Of a DNA stretch of 29,241 nucleotides, positions 14,295 through 22,555 are shown in pieces. Numbering within the stretch: the stretch's first letter is position 1; the number at the start of each line of letters is the position of its first letter. This stretch comes from JBBIOI01 sp037443425 (GTDB lineage: Bacteria; Desulfobacterota; BSN033; UBA1163), in assembly GCA_037443425.1 (NCBI GenBank), contig JBBIOI010000038.1, positions 1 through 29,241 of the forward strand, given 5' to 3'. The notes under the pieces are model-generated. The model searched no databases, was not told where the DNA came from, and was given only the letters and a program-made list of their open reading frames with translations. Both the position numbers and the translations under genes were made by a program.

Positions 14295-16103
14295 ATGCCG
14301 TTTACAATTTCAAAAAAGTATATGGAAGCGGATCCAAAGTATATGGAAGCGGATCCAAGAAAACTTGCTGATTGGCAAATTGCTGATATTGCAGAAGAAA
14401 CTATGCCAACTCTTGAAGAGGCCCAAGAACGATTGGGTTTAAGAAAAGATGAGATCATTCCTTACGGTAGGCTATGTAAGCTTGACTTTATGAAAATTAT
14501 TGACCGTCTAAAGGATCGTCCTGACGGCAAATATATAGAAGTGACTGCTATTACACCAACCCCTCTTGGCGAAGGAAAAACTACAACAACTATGGGACTA
14601 CTGGAGGGGCTTGCAAAAAGAGGGAAAAATGTTGGTGGTTGTATACGCCAACCTTCTGGTGGGCCTACGATGAATATAAAAGGAACAGCTGCAGGAGGTG
14701 GAAAAGCCCTTTTAATTCCAATGACTGAGTTTTCTCTTGGACTTACAGGCGATATAGATGCTATTACCAATGCACATAATTTAGCAATGGTTGCACTCAC
14801 TGCGAGAATGCAACATGAACGAAATTACGATGATGCTGAGTTAGCCAAAAGAAATTTAAGACGCTTAGATATTGATCCCACAAATGTGGAGATGGGATGG
14901 GTCATCGATTTCTGTGCACAGGCCTTAAGAAATATTATCATTGGTATTGGTGGCAGGATGGATGGCTACATGATGCAATCCAAATTTGGAATAACTGTTA
15001 GTTCTGAATTGATGGCTATCCTATCTATTGTAAGAGATCTTAAGGATTTAAGAGATAGGCTTGGAAAGATCATCGTTGCCTTCGACAAAAAGGGAAACCC
15101 GGTTACAACAACCGACCTTGAAGTTGCAGGTGCTATGTGTGCATGGATGAGAAACACGATAAATCCCACATTAATGTGGACGACTGAATACCAACCATGT
15201 ATGGTTCATGCAGGGCCATTTGCGAATATTGCGGTCGGCCAATCATCCATTATTGCGGATCGTATAGGTCTTAAGATGTTTGATTATCATGTGACAGAAA
15301 GTGGCTTTGGTGCTGATATAGGATTTGAAAAGTTTTGGAATGTAAAATGTAGACTAAGTGGTCTTATCCCACATGTTTCAGTTCTTGTAGCAACTATAAG
15401 GGCATTGAAAATGCATGGTGGTGGTCCAACAGTAGTTGCAGGGAGACCTCTTCCTGATGAATATACAAAAGAAAACCTACCACTTTTAGAAAAAGGGGTT
15501 GCCAATATGCTTCACCATATTGGAATCATCAAAAAGGCTGGAATCAATCCAGTCGTCTGCATAAATACTTTCCATACAGATACAAAAAATGAGATTGCAA
15601 TGGTTAGAAGGTATGCCGAGCAGGCTGGAGCACGCTGTGCAATATCTGAACACTGGTTAAAAGGTGGAGAGGGGGCACTTGAACTAACAGATGCAGTTTT
15701 GGAAGCATGCGAAGAAAAAAACAGTTTTAAATTCCTTTATCCACTTGAAATGCCCCTGAGACAACGAGTTGAAATCATAGCAAAAGAAGTTTACGGAGCA
15801 GATGGTGTTTCATGGACACCAGAAGCTGAGGCCAAGGCAAAAAAGCTTGAGGCTGATCCAAATATGAAAGATTTTATGACAATGATGGTAAAGACCCATC
15901 TAAGTTTAACCCATGACCCAGCAAGGAAAGGAGTTCCTAAGGGATGGATCTTACCTGTAAGAGATATACTAATCTTTGCAGGTGCAAAATTCCTTTGTCC
16001 AATGACAGGAACAATCAGTCTGATGCCTGGAACAAGTTCTGATCCTGCCTTTAGAAGGGTGGATGTGGATGTAAATACTGGTAAGGTCACAGGTCTTTTC
16101 TAA
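14295..16103 (+). CDS. fhs: Formate--tetrahydrofolate ligase
   Basis: A 602-aa enzyme that joins formate to tetrahydrofolate with ATP, the first THF step of the methyl branch. The P-loop is in TPTPLGEGKTTTT (residues 87-99), followed by GGPTMNIKGTAAGGG, LTGDIDAI, HGGGPT and a final GKVTGLF. It is the longer (about 590-aa) variety with the insert TARMQHERNYDD, shared from memory with Desulfobacterota and some other anaerobes rather than with clostridial Fhs (about 557). The N-terminus carries a perfect 21-bp tandem duplication (KYMEADP twice, residues 8-21), outside the conserved core. AAGGGGG lies upstream. First gene of the cluster; its 3' end is followed by a strong hairpin before folD. Confidence 0.97.
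   Translation: MPFTISKKYMEADPKYMEADPRKLADWQIADIAEETMPTLEEAQERLGLRKDEIIPYGRLCKLDFMKIIDRLKDRPDGKYIEVTAITPTPLGEGKTTTTMGLLEGLAKRGKNVGGCIRQPSGGPTMNIKGTAAGGGKALLIPMTEFSLGLTGDIDAITNAHNLAMVALTARMQHERNYDDAELAKRNLRRLDIDPTNVEMGWVIDFCAQALRNIIIGIGGRMDGYMMQSKFGITVSSELMAILSIVRDLKDLRDRLGKIIVAFDKKGNPVTTTDLEVAGAMCAWMRNTINPTLMWTTEYQPCMVHAGPFANIAVGQSSIIADRIGLKMFDYHVTESGFGADIGFEKFWNVKCRLSGLIPHVSVLVATIRALKMHGGGPTVVAGRPLPDEYTKENLPLLEKGVANMLHHIGIIKKAGINPVVCINTFHTDTKNEIAMVRRYAEQAGARCAISEHWLKGGEGALELTDAVLEACEEKNSFKFLYPLEMPLRQRVEIIAKEVYGADGVSWTPEAEAKAKKLEADPNMKDFMTMMVKTHLSLTHDPARKGVPKGWILPVRDILIFAGAKFLCPMTGTISLMPGTSSDPAFRRVDVDVNTGKVTGLF
14316..14357 (+). repeat. Perfect 21-bp tandem duplication inside fhs
   Basis: Two identical 21-bp copies (14316-14336, 14337-14357), each coding KYMEADP. 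The reading frame is kept. Confidence 0.95.
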
Positions 16104-16111
16104 AACAGATT

Positions 16112-16159
16112 AAACCTCCCTCTTTCTTCCCAGAAAAACGGAATAAAAGAGGGAGGTTT
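16112..16159 (+). terminator. Strong hairpin between fhs and folD
   Basis: A perfect 14-bp stem (16112-16125 pairs with 16146-16159: AAACCTCCCTCTTT against AAAGAGGGAGGTTT), 20-nt loop, then a short T-run on the 3' side. It looks like an intrinsic terminator, possibly leaky, or a stabilising 3' hairpin separating fhs from the rest of the operon. It begins 8 nt after the fhs stop. Confidence 0.75.
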
Positions 16160-16194
16160 TACAATATAAGATATCAAGAAGGGGGGAGGAGAAT

Positions 16195-17085
16195 ATGACA
16201 GCAAAATTGATAAATGGCAATGAGATCGCAAAGCAGATTAGGGAGGAATTAAGGCAGGAGGTAATCCAACTTAAAGAAAAATATAATTTAACCCCAGGCC
16301 TTGTAACCATTCTTGTTGGTGAAAATCCTGCTTCTGTCAGTTATGTCACCGCAAAACAGAAGACATCCAAGGAATTGGGATTCTATTCAGTTCAGGATAA
16401 TCAGCCTGAAAATATCAGTGAAGAAGAACTATTAAAATTGATAGATAAATATAATAAGGATCCAAAGATTCATGGGATCCTGGTTCAACTACCTCTTCCA
16501 AAACATATAAATGAAACAAAAATCCTTTATGCAATAGACCCGAAAAAGGATGTAGATGGGTTTCATCCTGTAAATGTTGGGAAACTAATGATCGGCGAGG
16601 CAGACTACCTTCCTTGTACACCTGCTGGTATTCAGCAGCTACTTATACGTTCAGGTGTTCAAATAGAAGGGGCTGAGGTAGTAGTGGTTGGAAGATCAAA
16701 CATCGTTGGGAAACCTATTGCCAATATCCTTCTTCAGAAACAAAAAGGAGCCAACGCAACGGTTACTGTCTGCCATACTGGAACACGGGATATGGCCTTC
16801 CATACCCGAAGGGCTGATATACTGATAGTTGCTGCTGGAAAGCCAAAGGCCATTACAGCAGATATGGTAAAAGAGGGGGCAGTTGTGATTGATGTCGGTG
16901 TTAACAGGATAGGTATGACACCTGATGGAAAGGCAAAACTCTGCGGTGATGTTGATTTTGAAGCAGTAAAAGAGAAGGCAAGCATGATTACCCCTGTGCC
17001 AGGTGGAGTGGGACCAATGACAATAACAATGCTTATGATGAATACGGTGAAGGCTGCAAAGCTTCATGCTGGTATAACTTCTTAA
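16195..17085 (+). CDS. folD: Bifunctional methylene-THF dehydrogenase / methenyl-THF cyclohydrolase
   Basis: A 296-aa FolD that turns formyl-THF into methenyl-THF and then methylene-THF, with NAD(P)H as reductant. The active-site residues match E. coli numbering exactly: Y50 and K54 (SYVTAK), Q98 (GILVQLPLP) and D121 (KDVDGFHP). The Rossmann part shows VVVGRSNIVGKP (about 162-173), PCTPAGI and the C-terminal TPVPGGVGPMT. Length and motifs are standard. The ribosome site GGGGGGAGGA is strong. It follows fhs across the 16112-16159 hairpin and precedes the NuoG-like gene. In this pathway it probably works in the reductive direction with NADH or NADPH; the cofactor cannot be decided by eye. Confidence 0.97.
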   Translation: MTAKLINGNEIAKQIREELRQEVIQLKEKYNLTPGLVTILVGENPASVSYVTAKQKTSKELGFYSVQDNQPENISEEELLKLIDKYNKDPKIHGILVQLPLPKHINETKILYAIDPKKDVDGFHPVNVGKLMIGEADYLPCTPAGIQQLLIRSGVQIEGAEVVVVGRSNIVGKPIANILLQKQKGANATVTVCHTGTRDMAFHTRRADILIVAAGKPKAITADMVKEGAVVIDVGVNRIGMTPDGKAKLCGDVDFEAVKEKASMITPVPGGVGPMTITMLMMNTVKAAKLHAGITS

Positions 17086-17136
17086 GGCATAAGCTTTATC
17101 TTCCCCTTTAAATAAATTGCATAAAAATGAACATAG

Positions 17137-17766
17137 ATGCATATTTTAATTAATGGGAAAGAGATCGAATGCAAAAAAGGTGAAAGGCTTCTTTGGGTAG
17201 CACTTGATAATGGAATATATATCCCTAATCTTTGTGCTATCCGTGAGAGGAAAGAACCTTATGGGGGATGTCGTTTATGTTATGTAGAGGTTCGTGGACA
17301 GGAGTTACCCGTAACTGCATGTACATTAAGAGTGGAAGAAGGGATGATTATAAACACAAAGGGTGAAAAGGCTTTAAGACTTGCAAAAACTGCGTTTGAA
17401 CTCATCTTAAGCAATCATCCAGTTGATTGTAAAAATTGTAAGAAAAGTGGCCTGTGTGAACTTCAGAAGATTTCTAAACATTTAGGAATAAATTTGAGAC
17501 AGGAGAGATTTCAAAAATTATTAAGGGATCTACCTATTGATGAATCGAGCCCTGCCTTTATATATAATCCTAATAAATGTGTTTTATGCGGTCGCTGTGT
17601 ATGGTTATCACGCGAAAAACTAAACATAGGGGCAATTGGTTTTGGATATAGAGGATTTAAAAGATATGTGACTACTTTCAATGATGAACCAATAGGATTA
17701 ACAGAGTGCAGGGAAAGAACTGAACTTGTTGATATATGCCCAGTTGGTGCCTTTGTTAGAAAATAA
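17137..17766 (+). CDS. NuoG/HydA N-terminal-like iron-sulfur subunit (2Fe-2S plus two 4Fe-4S)
   Basis: A 209-aa protein equal to the electron-wire part of NuoG or of bifurcating hydrogenase HydA, without the C-terminal catalytic part. A plant-type [2Fe-2S] domain has C33, C45, C48 and C62. A His-Cys3 [4Fe-4S] site has H94, C98, C101 and C107 (HPVDCKNCKKSGLC). A third cluster has C148, C151, C154 (CVLCGRC) and C201 (DICPVGAF), the N4 pattern of complex I. HoxU-type ferredoxin positions for a further cluster are absent. It sits between folD and acsE and most likely works with the NuoE and NuoF proteins encoded at 25230-27682, passing electrons from NADH to an unseen partner such as formate dehydrogenase or methylene-THF reductase. 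Confidence 0.85.
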   Translation: MHILINGKEIECKKGERLLWVALDNGIYIPNLCAIRERKEPYGGCRLCYVEVRGQELPVTACTLRVEEGMIINTKGEKALRLAKTAFELILSNHPVDCKNCKKSGLCELQKISKHLGINLRQERFQKLLRDLPIDESSPAFIYNPNKCVLCGRCVWLSREKLNIGAIGFGYRGFKRYVTTFNDEPIGLTECRERTELVDICPVGAFVRK

Positions 17767-17787
17767 TAATTAATAGGAGGAAGAAAT

Positions 17788-18675
17788 ATGATTATTATAG
17801 GCGAAAATATCCATGTAATTGCAAAGGATGTCTCTCAAGCTATCAGGGAAAGGAATGCCAAAGTCATCCAGGCCCTTGCAAAAGAGCAGACAGAGGCGAA
17901 GGTCAACTATCTGGATGTAAATGTTGGTCCCATGAAAAAGGATACAGAAGAAACGATGAAATGGCTTGTTGAATGTATTCAGGAAGTAACAGACCTTCCG
18001 CTATCTATCGATACAATGAATCCAGTTGCTATGGAGGCAGGATTAAAATACTGTAAGAAAAGACCTCTTCTTAATTCAGCATCAGGAAAGACAGACTCAA
18101 AGCAGCAGATGCTCCCCCTTGCAAAAAAGTATAACTGTGATGTCGTCATCTCAGTTATGACCGATAAGGGAATGCCACCTGACATAGAATCGAAGGTTGA
18201 AAGTATTATGGATACGGTTGCGTATGCCAATGAACTTGGCATTCCAAATGAGGATATATGGGTTGACCCGATTATCCTCCCGGTAAGTACTGCAGGTGAG
18301 GGACAAAAGATTGCTGTTGACAATCTTGAATTTATAAAGATTCTCCAGGATGTACTTCCTGGTGTTAAATCAACCGTCGGACTTTCTAACGTTTCAAATG
18401 GGGTTCCATCTCATTTAAGACCAATCCTTAATCGAACATATCTTGTTATGCTTGAAAGAAATGGACTCTATTCAGCCATTGCAGATCCCCTTGATGAGGA
18501 ACTTATGGCCTTTGTAAGAGGCGAACTTCCGGAGATAAAAAAACTAATATACAAGGTTATGGATGGCGAAGAAATTGATCTTTCTTCTCTATCGCAAAAA
18601 GAGGTTGCATATGTTAAAACAGCAAGGGTCTTAATGGCACAAACACTTTATTCAGATGCATGGTTGGAAATTTGA
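17788..18675 (+). CDS. acsE: Methyl-THF:corrinoid iron-sulfur protein methyltransferase
   Basis: A 295-aa pterin-binding TIM barrel that moves the methyl group of 5-methyl-THF to the cobalt of AcsCD, joining the two branches of the pathway. The start IIIGENIHV is typical. Pterin-binding residues D75 (SIDTMN), N96 (LLNSASG) and D160 (WVDPI) fall at the same numbers as in the Moorella enzyme, and GLSNVSNG (about 198-205) carries the catalytic-loop Asn. It shows that the methyl carrier here is tetrahydrofolate, unlike archaeal tetrahydromethanopterin systems. AGGAGGA lies upstream. Fourth gene of the cluster, followed by acsD after 68 nt with an AT-rich hairpin. Confidence 0.97.
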   Translation: MIIIGENIHVIAKDVSQAIRERNAKVIQALAKEQTEAKVNYLDVNVGPMKKDTEETMKWLVECIQEVTDLPLSIDTMNPVAMEAGLKYCKKRPLLNSASGKTDSKQQMLPLAKKYNCDVVISVMTDKGMPPDIESKVESIMDTVAYANELGIPNEDIWVDPIILPVSTAGEGQKIAVDNLEFIKILQDVLPGVKSTVGLSNVSNGVPSHLRPILNRTYLVMLERNGLYSAIADPLDEELMAFVRGELPEIKKLIYKVMDGEEIDLSSLSQKEVAYVKTARVLMAQTLYSDAWLEI

Positions 18676-18700
18676 TCGATTAGATGTCATAATTATTATG

Positions 18701-18729
18701 TAAGAATAATTTTAAATAAAAAATTCTTA
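18701..18729 (+). promoter_or_regulatory. AT-rich hairpin between acsE and acsD
   Basis: TAAGAAT (18701-18707) and ATTCTTA (18723-18729) form a 7-bp stem extendable by T/A pairs, ending just before the AAGGAGGG of acsD. It could tune acsD translation or mark an RNA-processing site. The AT-rich make-up makes chance a real option. Confidence 0.3.
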
Positions 18730-18743
18730 AAAGGAGGGAGAGA

Positions 18744-19664
18744 ATGGAATATAAGATCCCTAAGGAAGCATATACAGGAGTTGTAAGGGAGGTGACTATC
18801 GGAAAAGGTGAAAAGACTTTAAAGATCGGAGGGGAAAACATCCTTCCAATGCATTTCTTTGATGAAGGTCAAATGCCGAATCCTCCAAGATTTGCCCTCG
18901 AGGTGTTCGACACAGAACCCACTGACTGGCCTTCACATTTAATAGAACCTTACAAAGAGGTTATCTCTGACCCTATAAAGTGGGCCAAGAAGTGCGAAAC
19001 TTATAATATTGACGCCATCTGTTTAAGCCTTGTAAGCACTGACCCGGCTGGAAAGGATTCGTCTCCAGAAGCTACCTCAGAACTTGTTAAAAAGATGGTA
19101 AGTGAGATTAGCAAACCCTTAATTGTCTATGGCTCAGGAGATGAAAAGAAAGATTCAGAGGTATTGCCATTGGTAGCCAAGGTATGTGCAGGTGAAAATC
19201 TTTTAATTGGTCCTGTCCAGAAAGAGAATTTTGAAGTTGTTGGAAAGGCTATCCTTGAAAATGGCCATGTAGCCATTGCCCAGAGTCCTTTAGATATCAA
19301 TCTTCTTAAAGAACTAAATGTAAAACTTTGTAAATTTCTACCTCCTGAAAGGGTTGTAATAGATCCTCTATCATCTGCCTTAGGATATGGTATTGAATAC
19401 AGCTTTTCCCTCATGGAAAGGGTTAAACAGATTGGAATAATCACAAAAGATAGTATGACAATGATGCCTATTATTGCAAACCTTGGTGAAGAATGCTGGA
19501 AGACAAAACAGGCAAAAGAGAATGAGTCACAGGGGTTACTATGGGAGGGTATAACAGCTATCTCATTATATCTTGCTGGTGCAAATATCCTTATACTGAG
19601 ACATCCTGAGACTCTGAGATTAGTAAAAGAAACATTAGGAGGAAATGGAAAATGGCAGAGTTAA
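18744..19664 (+). CDS. acsD: CODH/ACS corrinoid protein small (delta) subunit
   Basis: A 306-aa TIM-barrel subunit of the corrinoid iron-sulfur protein (AcsD in bacteria, CdhD in archaea). With AcsC it binds the corrinoid that shuttles the methyl group from AcsE to acetyl-CoA synthase. Visible family features: the N-terminal VTIGKGEKTLKIGGEN, MPNPPRFALEVFD, WAKKCETYNIDAICLSL, KPLIVYGSGDEKKD, and VIDPLSSALGYGIEYSFS. No iron-sulfur motif is expected or seen. AAGGAGGGAG sets the start. The last 13 nt overlap the start of cdhA, so translation of the two is likely coupled. Closely packed with the other carbonyl-branch genes. Confidence 0.95.
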   Translation: MEYKIPKEAYTGVVREVTIGKGEKTLKIGGENILPMHFFDEGQMPNPPRFALEVFDTEPTDWPSHLIEPYKEVISDPIKWAKKCETYNIDAICLSLVSTDPAGKDSSPEATSELVKKMVSEISKPLIVYGSGDEKKDSEVLPLVAKVCAGENLLIGPVQKENFEVVGKAILENGHVAIAQSPLDINLLKELNVKLCKFLPPERVVIDPLSSALGYGIEYSFSLMERVKQIGIITKDSMTMMPIIANLGEECWKTKQAKENESQGLLWEGITAISLYLAGANILILRHPETLRLVKETLGGNGKWQS

Positions 19665-21958
19665 AAGAGATAAATAAAAAATTAGAGGAGATTTACGAAA
19701 AGATAAAGGCCGAAATCCAGTGGGAACCCATTGGCCATACCCCAATGCCAGAAATAGCGGATTTAAGAAACTGGGATATGAGACTTCTTAAAACATATAA
19801 ACCATGGTATGCACCTTTCTGCGATCTCTGCTGCTTCTGTACATATGGAAAGTGCGACCTTACGGAAGGTCGAAGAGGGGGATGTGGCATAGATATTGCC
19901 ACACAGCAAGGCAGATGGATGCTACTTTTCTGCCTTATGGGGGCTTCAGCACATACATCTCATGCTGCGCATATATTGGAAGTATTGATTGCAAAACACG
20001 GACCAGATAAGAAAATTAACCTTGGTACATCCATTGATGTTGAAGCGCCAAATATAAGAACAGTACTCGGTTTAAAACCAGAAACCCTTGGCGATCTTAA
20101 AATAGCAATTGAATATGTATATAAAGAAATAACTCATCTTCTTGACTCAACGGCATTCGGACAAGAGGGAAACCCTTTAGATTTTGAATCAAAGGCACTT
20201 CATGCAGGAATGCTCGACCATGTCGGAATGGAAGTAGCTGATATAGCCCAGATTGTAGGTCTTAATTATCCTACATCTGTCGCTGATACACCTCTTGTGG
20301 ATCTTGGATGGAATTCGGTCGATAAGACCAAGCCCATTATATGTTTTATTGGGCATAACCCTGCTACCTCATCAGTGGTAATTGATTATATTCAGGAGAA
20401 TAACCTTTATGACAAGATCGAGATATGTGGAGTCTGCTGTACAGCATTGGAAACAACTCGGTATTCGGATAAAGCAAAAGTTATTGGTCCATATTCAAGA
20501 CAATTATTTTATGTAAGGAGTGGTATTGCAGATGTTATAATGACTGATGAGCAATGTATTCGAACAGATATGCCTCAGGAGGCTACAAAGGCTGGTTCAC
20601 TCCTTATTGCTACACTCGATAAAGTGATGTATGGGCTTGAAGATGCAACAGAAATGCCTGTAGATGAAATTGTAAAGAAGATGGTTGAAGAAAAGAAGCA
20701 TTTTGCCATCCTTGATCCAAAAAAGGCAGCCGAAGTTGCTGTAAAAGTAGCAATGGCTATTGCCCCTCAAAGAAGAAAAGAGTGGCTTACTGATGAAGAG
20801 GCCAAAGAACTTGCCAAAAAATGTAGCCTCTGTGGAATGTGTGAAACCGCGTGTCCAAATTTATTTGATATAGGGAAAGGGGTAAGTGAAGTTGCAAAAG
20901 GGAATTACGAAGTTATAAAGGATCAATTTAATTACTGTATTGGCTGTGGAAAGTGCGAAGAGGAGTGTCCAAGGGATATTCCTATCTTAAAGATAATGCA
21001 AGTAGGAGCAAGCAAAGAGAAATATAAGATTAGGGCTGGAAGAGGTCCTATAATGGATACTGAAATTAGGACAGTTGGGGCTCCAATAACACTTGGTACT
21101 ATTCCAGGTGTGGTTGCTTTAGTAGGATGTTCAGCTTATCCTGACGCAAGAGATCTTGCCGAAATCGTTGACGAATTCGCAAGGCGAAAATATATAGTCG
21201 TTGTCTCTGGCTGCACAGCAATGACGGTAGGATTATGGAAAGATGCTGATGGAAAGACAATCTATGAAAAATATCCTCCTGTTTTTGATGCAGGTGGAGT
21301 TGTAAATGTTGGTTCCTGTGTAGCTAATAGCCATATTTCTGGGGCTGCAATAAAGATTGCAAATATATTTGCAGCTTTGCCTCTGAGAGCAAATTACGAA
21401 GTAATGGCTGACTATGTCTTAAATCGTGTAGGGGCAGTGGGTATTGCTTGGGGAGTTTATTCCCAGAAGGCAGCTGCTATTGCTACCGGGTTTAATAGAC
21501 TTGGTGTACCTGTAATACTTGGACCTCACTCCTCCAAATATAGAAGATTGTATCTTTCAAGAAAAGAAGAGGATGAATGGAAGGTCATGGATGCGAGAAA
21601 AAAACAGATTGTTGAGACAGGCGAGCCCTCACCTGAACACCTTGCCTATGTTTGCGAGACAAAAGAAAAGGCTATGGTAATGATACCCAAGCTTTGTATA
21701 CGAAAAAATGACACACCTCAGGGAAGGGCTATAAAGCTGAACCATTATATATCTCTTTATAAGAAGTACATGGGAGGCGGTCTACCAGAAGACCTTCACC
21801 TTTTTGTCAGGAGGGATGCAGATATTCCTCTGGTATATAAGAAAGAAGTAAAGGCATATTTAACAGAGATAGGCTGGAAACCTAAGGAACCAGTTGGGCT
21901 TCCAACACTTATTGGAACTTATCCAACCAAGGTTCCGGTTGATTCAGTCATCCATTAA
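19652..21958 (+). CDS. cdhA: Archaeal-type CO dehydrogenase catalytic (alpha) subunit
   Basis: A 768-aa nickel-iron CODH that reduces CO2 to CO for acetyl-CoA synthesis (or the reverse). The N-terminal B/D-cluster cysteines are in CDLCCFCTYGKC (57-68) and GGCG (78). C-cluster ligands are visible: H235 (GHNPATS), Cys in GVCCTALE (about 262-263), C302 (DEQC), C493 (VGCSAYPDARD), C521 (SGCTAM) and C556 (GSCVANS). Between them sits a two-cluster ferredoxin insert, C391/394/397/401 and C429/432/435/439, found in archaeal CdhA but not in the shorter (about 640-670 aa) bacterial AcsA/CooS. Together with the following epsilon subunit this marks the archaeal type. AGGAGG lies inside the end of acsD. 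Confidence 0.95.
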   Translation: MAELKEINKKLEEIYEKIKAEIQWEPIGHTPMPEIADLRNWDMRLLKTYKPWYAPFCDLCCFCTYGKCDLTEGRRGGCGIDIATQQGRWMLLFCLMGASAHTSHAAHILEVLIAKHGPDKKINLGTSIDVEAPNIRTVLGLKPETLGDLKIAIEYVYKEITHLLDSTAFGQEGNPLDFESKALHAGMLDHVGMEVADIAQIVGLNYPTSVADTPLVDLGWNSVDKTKPIICFIGHNPATSSVVIDYIQENNLYDKIEICGVCCTALETTRYSDKAKVIGPYSRQLFYVRSGIADVIMTDEQCIRTDMPQEATKAGSLLIATLDKVMYGLEDATEMPVDEIVKKMVEEKKHFAILDPKKAAEVAVKVAMAIAPQRRKEWLTDEEAKELAKKCSLCGMCETACPNLFDIGKGVSEVAKGNYEVIKDQFNYCIGCGKCEEECPRDIPILKIMQVGASKEKYKIRAGRGPIMDTEIRTVGAPITLGTIPGVVALVGCSAYPDARDLAEIVDEFARRKYIVVVSGCTAMTVGLWKDADGKTIYEKYPPVFDAGGVVNVGSCVANSHISGAAIKIANIFAALPLRANYEVMADYVLNRVGAVGIAWGVYSQKAAAIATGFNRLGVPVILGPHSSKYRRLYLSRKEEDEWKVMDARKKQIVETGEPSPEHLAYVCETKEKAMVMIPKLCIRKNDTPQGRAIKLNHYISLYKKYMGGGLPEDLHLFVRRDADIPLVYKKEVKAYLTEIGWKPKEPVGLPTLIGTYPTKVPVDSVIH

Positions 21959-21972
21959 TAGGAGGGAAAAAG

Positions 21973-22530
21973 ATGAGTCAATTAGCACCTTTATTGCCGT
22001 ATCATCGAGTAAATGTTTTAACAGGAACAAGAACTGCAAGGCTTGTAGAAGATCCTCTGGAACTTTCAAAACAGATAGCCAAAGCCCAGAGACCTTTACT
22101 TGTTCTTGGCCCAAGGCTACTGAAAATTAATCTTGGAGGAAAACTACTTCTTGAGTATGCACTGGATATTGCCAAGGCAAAAAACATCCCAACATGTGCT
22201 ACCGCAACTGTGAAATCAAAGATGGTTGAATTAGGCGTAAAACCTGAAAGTGTTTATGATATTGTAGAGATCATTCATGCCCTTAAGGATCCTGAATGGA
22301 AGGGGGTGAGGAAAGAAGGTAATCATGACTTAGTAATATTCTTTGGCTTTAGAACGGATCTTGCTGAACAGGGATTATCTGTGCTTAAACACTTCGCCCC
22401 ACACCTTAAGACAATGACACTTTGTAAATATTACTATCCCCATGCTGATTTTTCCCTTCCAAATATAAGGAAGGATGAACAATGGAAAAATATCCTTGAA
22501 GGGATAATAGAAAATTTAAAGAAAGAATAA
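21973..22530 (+). CDS. cdhB: CODH epsilon subunit
   Basis: A 185-aa protein of the CdhB family, which binds the alpha subunit in archaeal CODH (alpha2-epsilon2). It has a single Rossmann-like fold with QRPLLVLGP near residue 43 and HDLVIFFGF near 118, and no metal motifs. The role is not fully known; electron transfer to FAD or structural support has been proposed for the archaeal complex. Its place right after cdhA (14-nt gap, AGGAGGG site) supports the call. Classical bacterial CODH/ACS clusters, as in Moorella, lack this gene. Confidence 0.92.
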   Translation: MSQLAPLLPYHRVNVLTGTRTARLVEDPLELSKQIAKAQRPLLVLGPRLLKINLGGKLLLEYALDIAKAKNIPTCATATVKSKMVELGVKPESVYDIVEIIHALKDPEWKGVRKEGNHDLVIFFGFRTDLAEQGLSVLKHFAPHLKTMTLCKYYYPHADFSLPNIRKDEQWKNILEGIIENLKKE

Positions 22531-22555
22531 AACATCCTATGAAAGGAGAAGAGAT

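Noticed and set aside
17569..17766. Apparent loss of a second ferredoxin cluster in the NuoG-like protein (Ser and Arg/Leu for Cys)
   Set aside because: Complex-I NuoG normally has only the N4 cluster here; the retained C148, C151, C154 and C201 match that pattern.
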